Shown here: one piece after another, positions 56,793 to 64,000 of the stretch
Layout of the letters: the number at the start of each line of letters is the position of its first letter
Numbering within the stretch: position 1 is the first letter of the stretch
Source: Deinococcus rubellus
GTDB taxonomy: Bacteria; Deinococcota; Deinococci; Deinococcales; Deinococcaceae
Length of the DNA stretch: 64,000 nt
Assembly (NCBI RefSeq): GCF_025244745.1
Contig: NZ_CP104213.1
Span: forward strand, 2,010,001-2,074,000
Direction of reading: 5' to 3'
Notes under the pieces: generated by a model
What the model was told of the DNA's origin: nothing
The model's database searches: none
Seen by the model: only the letters and a program-made list of their open reading frames with translations
Translations under genes and position numbers: made by a program

Positions 56793-56847
56793 GAGAGGCC
56801 CCTTTCGGTCGGTACGCGGCAAAAGCTGAAGTCCAGCGTTTGGCAGC

Positions 56848-58271
<1,424 letters not shown>

Positions 58272-58275
<4 letters not shown>

Positions 58276-60182
58276 AGGCCGTCTCCGATGGCTCTCAGTG
58301 CCCAGTAGCCGACAATCAGGGCGGTGCCAAGCAGCATGCTCAGGGCGTAGGCGCGCACGAAGCCGCTTTGCCAGATGGTCACAAGCCAGCCGGGAGCGCC
58401 GACGTTGCTGACGATGCCGTTCATGGCCCCGTCCACGCCGTTGTCCACCGTGTCCAGCCCGCGTGAAATGAACTTACTGCCGTTGCCGACGACCGCGTTA
58501 TAGAACCGGTCCAGGTAGAGCGCCTGAAAACTGAACTGGCCCAGCGGCCCGACTTGCAGCGCCTGGCGGCGGTGCCCGTAGAAGGCCCAGCCGAGTCCAG
58601 CCAGCGCGACAGCCACGGCGATCAGGGTGGCGATCCACTCGGTACTCGCCGGGATCGCATGTTCGTGCACTGGAATGGCGCGGCCCAGGAAGTTGTCGAG
58701 GACGTGTCCGCCGCCCAGGAACGTGGGCACGTTGAGGAAGCCCCCCACCGTCGCCAGCGCCGCCAGAATACCCAGCGGAGCGCTCAGCACCGCGTCGCCG
58801 TCATGCGGGTACAGCTTGGTGTCGCCCCGGTACTCGCCGCGCCACACCAAAAAATACCAGCGGCCCATGTAAAAGGCAGTCAGAAAGGCCACGAACAGCC
58901 CGATCAGATACAGCGGGATGTTCTGGGCGAAGGCCGAGGCCAGGATGCCGTCCTTGGAGAAGAAGCCCGCGAAGATCGGGATGCCGGAAATCGCCAGCAC
59001 GCCGATCAAGCTGACGATGTGGGTGAACGGCATACTCTTTGCCAAGCCGCCCATCTTGCGCACGTCCTGCTCCTCGTGCAGCGCGTGAATGACCGCGCCC
59101 GCCGCCAGGAATAGCAGCGCCTTGAAGAAGGCGTGGGTGACGAGGTGGAAAATCGCCGCCGTGTAGCTGTGCAGGCCCACCGCCAGAAACATGTAGCCGA
59201 GCTGCGAGACGGTGGAGTACGCCAGAATCTTCTTGATGTCGGTCTGGTTGAGCGCCGAGAGTGCGCCGTAGAGGGCCGTCAGTCCGCCTGCCCAGGCCAC
59301 CCACATGGATGCGCCGGGGGCCAGATCGTAGAAGAAGTTGCTGCGGGCAATCAGGTACACGCCCGCCGTGACCATCGTGGCTGCGTGAATGAGCGCCGAG
59401 ACCGGCGTGGGGCCAGCCATCGCGTCGGGCAGCCAGGTGGTGAGCGGCAATTGACCGCTCTTGCCCACCGCGCCGACCAGCAGGAACAGGCAGATCAGCT
59501 CAATCAGGGGCCGCGACGTGACCGCCAGCGTGCCTTCCTGCCCGGCCAGTTCGGGAATCACCAGCGTACCGAACACCTTGTAGATCAGGAACATGCCCAG
59601 CATGAACCCCAGATCGCCGATGCGGTTCATGATGAAAGCCTTGCGGGCCGCATTGGAGTTGTTGACACCCTCAGCGGCGTTGTGGTCCCTGTGACCGGCG
59701 AACCAGAAGCCGATCAGCAGGTAACTGGCCACGCCCACACCTTCCCAGCCGACGAACATCAGCGGGTAGGAGTCGGCCAGCACCAGAATCAGCATCATGG
59801 CGACAAAGAAATTCATGAAGGCGAAGAAGCGGGTGAACCGGGCGTCCTCGCGCATATAGCTGATGGAATAAACGTGAATCAGGAAGCCGACGCCAGTAAT
59901 GACCAGGGTCATGATCGACGAGAGTTGATCCAAATAAAAGCCGACCTTGAGGTTGGCCGAGATGCCCCCGGTACCGAGCGCCATGTTGGGCAGCCAGGTC
60001 CAGAGGGTTTCGTGGGCCGGAACGTCAGTCAGGCCGAAGAAGCGGACGAGCGCCACGACGAAGGCCGCGCCGATCAGGCCAGAGCCGAGCCAGCCGCCGG
60101 AGGTGCCCTTAAAAAAGCGGCCACCGCAGATCAGCAGCAAGAAGCCGATTAAGGGAAGGAGGGGAAGCCAATATAAAGCCAT
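58272..60182 (-). CDS. nuoL: NADH-quinone oxidoreductase subunit L
   Basis: 636 residues, the largest antiporter-like subunit. FVGWEGVGVASYLLIGFWFA (Glu), KSGQLPLTTWLPDAMAGPTP and LNQTDIKKILAYSTVSQLGY are conserved; the C-terminus carries the long lateral-helix region typical of NuoL. The gene starts 3 nt after the nuoK stop. Confidence 0.95.
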
Positions 60183-60185
60183 CGA

Positions 60186-60494
60186 TTACCCCTTGAGGGA
60201 CGCCAGATCGTCCACATTGGTGGTTTCGCGTTTGCGGAAAATAGCCACGATGATCGCCAGCCCGATGGCGACCTCGGCGGCGGCCAGCGTCATCACGATG
60301 AACACGGCAGTCTGGCCGACCAGATCACCCCAGGCGCGGGCAAACGCCACCAGAGAGAGGTTGGCGGCGTTGAGCATCAGTTCCACCGACAGAAAGACCA
60401 TGATGGCGGTGCGCCGCGTCAGCACGCCGATCATGCCCAGGGCAAACAGAATGCCGGACAGGGCGATGTAATAAGAGGTGGGGACCAGCTCCAT
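60186..60494 (-). CDS. nuoK: NADH-quinone oxidoreductase subunit K
   Basis: 102 residues, three helices: [40 protein letters not shown] with conserved Glu in SVELM, and [19 protein letters not shown] with a second Glu. It starts 1 nt after the nuoJ stop, and the longer frame to 60623 is the other frame of nuoJ. Confidence 0.95.
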   Translation of the reverse strand: MELVPTSYYIALSGILFALGMIGVLTRRTAIMVFLSVELMLNAANLSLVAFARAWGDLVGQTAVFIVMTLAAAEVAIGLAIIVAIFRKRETTNVDDLASLKG

Positions 60495-60495
60495 G

Positions 60496-61050
60496 TCAGG
60501 CCACCTCCCCTTCCAGCGGGGCCAGTTCGGGTTGCTGCTCAGGGTCAGCCTGCACAGCGGGCCGCTGCACCAGGGCCACCGAGCCGACCACCGCGACCAG
60601 GAGCAGAATGCTGACCGCTTCAAACGGCAGCAGGAAGCGGGTCAGCAGGGTTTCGCCCACCGGGCCGGGTGCGCCGTTGAGCAAGGCCGCCGAACTCTCG
60701 GCCAGCGGCTGCGGGGCCTTGTAAGTGAAGGCCAGAATCGCAAACGCGCCCGCCAGCACCGCGCCGCCCACGCCCGCCAGCGGCGCGATGAAGGGCAGCG
60801 GGTTGGCCTCCTCCACCGGACGGTTGGCGTCCAGCAGCATGATGACGAAGAGAAACAACACCATCACCGCGCCCGCGTAGACGATGACCTGGGTGGCCGC
60901 CAGAAACGAAGCGTTGAGGGTGGCGTAGATGCCCGCCACCGTCAGCAGGGTGCCGACCAGCCCCAACGAGGCGTGAACCGCATTTCGGGCCGAGATGGTG
61001 ATGATGCCGCCAACCAGGGTCAGAACAGCGAGAACGAGAAAGGTCAGCAC
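60496..61050 (-). CDS. nuoJ: NADH-quinone oxidoreductase subunit J
   Basis: 184 residues, five hydrophobic helices. [20 protein letters not shown] and [20 protein letters not shown] are diagnostic for NuoJ. GTG start. The C-terminal tail [20 protein letters not shown] is hydrophilic. It lies 70 bp downstream of nuoI. Confidence 0.93.
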   Translation of the reverse strand: MLTFLVLAVLTLVGGIITISARNAVHASLGLVGTLLTVAGIYATLNASFLAATQVIVYAGAVMVLFLFVIMLLDANRPVEEANPLPFIAPLAGVGGAVLAGAFAILAFTYKAPQPLAESSAALLNGAPGPVGETLLTRFLLPFEAVSILLLVAVVGSVALVQRPAVQADPEQQPELAPLEGEVA

Positions 61051-61120
61051 GCTCGACCTCTATTCAAATAACCTGCCTGCCTGCCTGCCACACATCGCAA
61101 TTCACAAGTCACGAGCTTCT

Positions 61121-61660
61121 TCATGTCGGGTACTTGACTCCTTCCAGCTCGGCACGCGGCCCGCCTGCCACCTTGAAGCCCACCCGCACGGGTTGGTTTT
61201 TTTGTGCAGCTTCGCGGCGCTGCGGAATGGAGCCGTCCACGCCCACCAGCATGTCTTCCTTGGCGTACACGAAGTCGCGGTAGCGGTAATCGGCCATCTC
61301 GAATTCGTTGCCCATGACCACCGCGCCGGTCGGGCAAGCCTCCTCGCACATCCCGCAGAAGATGCACCTGAGCATGTTGATCTCGTAGACGCTGGCGTAG
61401 CGCTCGCCGGGTGAGGTCGGATGGGCCGGATCGTTCTCGGCGGCCTCCACGTAGATGGCGTAAGAAGGGCAGGCGGCGGCGCACAGTGAGCAGCCGATAC
61501 ACTTCTCCAGGCCAGTGCCGGGATGACGGGTCAGGACGTGCCGCCCCCGGAAGCGCGGCTTGATGGAGGCCCGCTGCTCCGGGTAACTGACGGTAACGGG
61601 CTTGGTAAACAGCTTGCCGAGCGTGACGCCCATGCCTTTGGCGAGTTCTAGAACGCCCAT
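61121..61660 (-). CDS. nuoI: NADH-quinone oxidoreductase subunit I
   Basis: 179 residues with two 4Fe-4S motifs, [13 protein letters not shown] near residue 54 and [14 protein letters not shown] near 99, carrying clusters N6a/N6b in the peripheral arm. [12 protein letters not shown] and [14 protein letters not shown] are typical. The C-terminal 50 residues are an extension as often seen in Deinococcus-Thermus. Confidence 0.95.
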   Translation of the reverse strand: MGVLELAKGMGVTLGKLFTKPVTVSYPEQRASIKPRFRGRHVLTRHPGTGLEKCIGCSLCAAACPSYAIYVEAAENDPAHPTSPGERYASVYEINMLRCIFCGMCEEACPTGAVVMGNEFEMADYRYRDFVYAKEDMLVGVDGSIPQRREAAQKNQPVRVGFKVAGGPRAELEGVKYPT

Positions 61661-61716
61661 TGGGAACCTCCGGTGGGGATTTGAGCGTTGATCGTCGAGC
61701 AGTCGATGCAGGGCAT

Positions 61717-62897
<1,181 letters not shown>

Positions 62898-62898
<1 letters not shown>

Positions 62899-64000
62899 CA
62901 GTCGTCACCCGCCACAAACGGGGAGGCCATCGGCAGTTCAATCATTCCGGCGCTGTAGACAGGGTCGCTGCGTTTCATGCCTTCCTTCCAGAGTTGCGGG
63001 GTGTACGGAGCGGCGGGGGCGTCGTAGCGCATGCCCAACGGGGCGATCAGGCCATGAATGGGCAACTCGGCCACGTTCACGCCCAGCCGCTCGCTGAGCA
63101 GGGTCTGGGCGCTGCGAACACCGCGAATGCCGAGCTTCACGTCCAGCGCCTCGGCCACGATGCCCAGAGCGCGGATCAGGTCGGCAGCCTCGCCGTTCTT
63201 CAGGGCCGCCGGACGCAGCGGCAGCAGGCGGCCTTCCAGATTGACCGTCGTGCCGCGCTTCTCGTAGTTGGTGACGGCGGGCAGCACCACGTCGGCCTGC
63301 TGCGCGGTGGCGGTCAGGTGGGTGTCGTGGGCAATAAGGAAGCGTGGGCGGGTCTGTCCTTCAGCAATCGGATCAAGGCGGCTGACCAGTGCCACCCGCG
63401 CCTGTGAGAGCTGGTCGTAGCGCAGGCCACCCGAACGCGGCACCAGATTCAGCGAGGCCAGTCCACGCGCGTTGGCTCCAGCAGGCAAGGCCAGCACCTT
63501 CGTTTTGGTGCGCTGGGTGAGGGTTTGCAGGGCGCTGCGGGCCGCGCCGCTGAGACTCGCCAGAGCTTCCGCTCCCAGAATCAGGACCGGGCGCTCGGCC
63601 TTGTTCAGCAGGTCAGCGGCAGCTTTGACAGCGGCGTTATCTGAGCTGCCCGTCAGTCCGGCCAAGGCGGTGGCGGCGTCCAGCTGGGCTGAAAACCCGG
63701 CCTGCTCGCTGAGACGGCTGGGTTTGCTGGAGATGACCGCCAGCTTCTCGCGCTTGCGGGCGGGGCGCTCCACCAATCTGAGATCGGCAATCGCGGTGCC
63801 GTGATGAAATTCAGCGGGCAGAATGCCGCCGCGCAACATTTCCAGAATGCGGAGTTCCAGAATCGGCGCTTCCTCGCCCAGATCGGCACCCAGCACCACC
63901 ACGCCGTCCGACTGCGCGACTTCGGTCAGGGTCGGCGTATCGGCCCCGTAGCCCGGCTGGCGCGGCCAGTGATCCACGCTCGCCAGTCCAGCCAGGCCCG
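62898..64000 (-). CDS. nuoG: NADH-quinone oxidoreductase subunit G, C-terminal part (cut by window end)
   Basis: The frame is open from the window edge and lacks its N-terminus. What is visible is the molybdopterin-oxidoreductase-like C-terminal domain: [40 protein letters not shown], and the late block [20 protein letters not shown]. In NuoG this domain holds no cofactor and is structural, while the iron-sulfur N-terminus is beyond the window. Its stop overlaps the nuoH start. Confidence 0.88.

Noticed and set aside
61070..61091. Tetranucleotide run of CCTG between nuoJ and nuoI
   Set aside because: Only about four to five units; too short to call a contingency locus and outside coding sequence.

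Overview
This 64 kb window looks like a chromosomal piece of a Deinococcus-type bacterium. That is an inference from three things: the high-GC coding style; the gene set (a general-stress/CTC-type long ribosomal protein L25, a caa3-type cytochrome oxidase with fused subunits I+III, biosynthetic SpeA, MinD-MinE beside FtsH); and many start codons that lack a Shine-Dalgarno sequence but sit 5-8 nt after a -10-like hexamer, the leaderless arrangement known to be common in Deinococcus. No rRNA is present, so the species cannot be named. Most of the window is housekeeping and metabolism, with visible gene decay in the gaps.

Layout. 1-3671: the edge of a surface-polysaccharide locus. It holds an AT-rich flippase fragment, a WbaP-type sugar-phosphate transferase, a broken wzz-like remnant and a divergent RmlA-type nucleotidyltransferase. 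3695-7402: acs, followed by a decayed actP-like acetate permease gene interrupted by a complete IS66-family element with 8-bp target duplications. 7940-11407: moaA, a GntR and a TetR regulator, and rplY. 11554-11741: tRNA-Asp with its own promoter and terminator. 11954-18139: speA, a GNAT, an ABC-2 exporter pair, an aldo/keto reductase and a DUF429 protein. 18228-21262: minE, minD, ftsH. 21513-27999: a TPR protein, a DinB-like protein, an MFS pseudogene, a FUSC exporter, a nitrilase and a P-loop kinase. 28234-30252: groES-groEL. 30466-32342: a promoter carrying a perfect palindrome, then a GGDEF protein with a ribbon-helix-helix tail, a deaminase and a ruined histidine phosphatase, joined by GTGA overlaps.

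32334-41598: a lipoprotein, a class II photolyase, then respiration genes (cytochrome oxidase subunits, heme O/A synthesis, a CtaM-like DUF420 protein) and panB. 42150-45320: carA and a secreted DUF3352 protein. 45387-51828: an arginine block (argG, four GNATs, argH, two GNATs, a short ArgA-like acetyltransferase) read as one minus-strand series, with five successive 4-nt overlaps from 50542 down to argH. 52085-55217: a secreted beta-repeat protein, an aminotransferase, a beta-barrel-like protein and a HAD pseudogene. 55338-64000: the distal part of a complex I operon, nuoG (cut by the window end), H, I, J, K, L, M, N.

How it fits together. The window supplies the electron-transport chain (complex I, caa3 oxidase, heme A supply), carbamoyl phosphate/arginine/polyamine metabolism (carA, argG, argH, ArgA-like, speA) and protein quality control (groESL, ftsH). 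The most novel candidate is the GGDEF-RHH fusion, which would link a nucleotide-cyclase domain directly to a DNA-binding fold. At least six loci are visibly broken (wzz, actP, MFS, histidine phosphatase, HAD phosphatase and probably an unknown gene after panB), so this genome appears to be shedding accessory functions. All calls come from reading the sequence; no database search was run.
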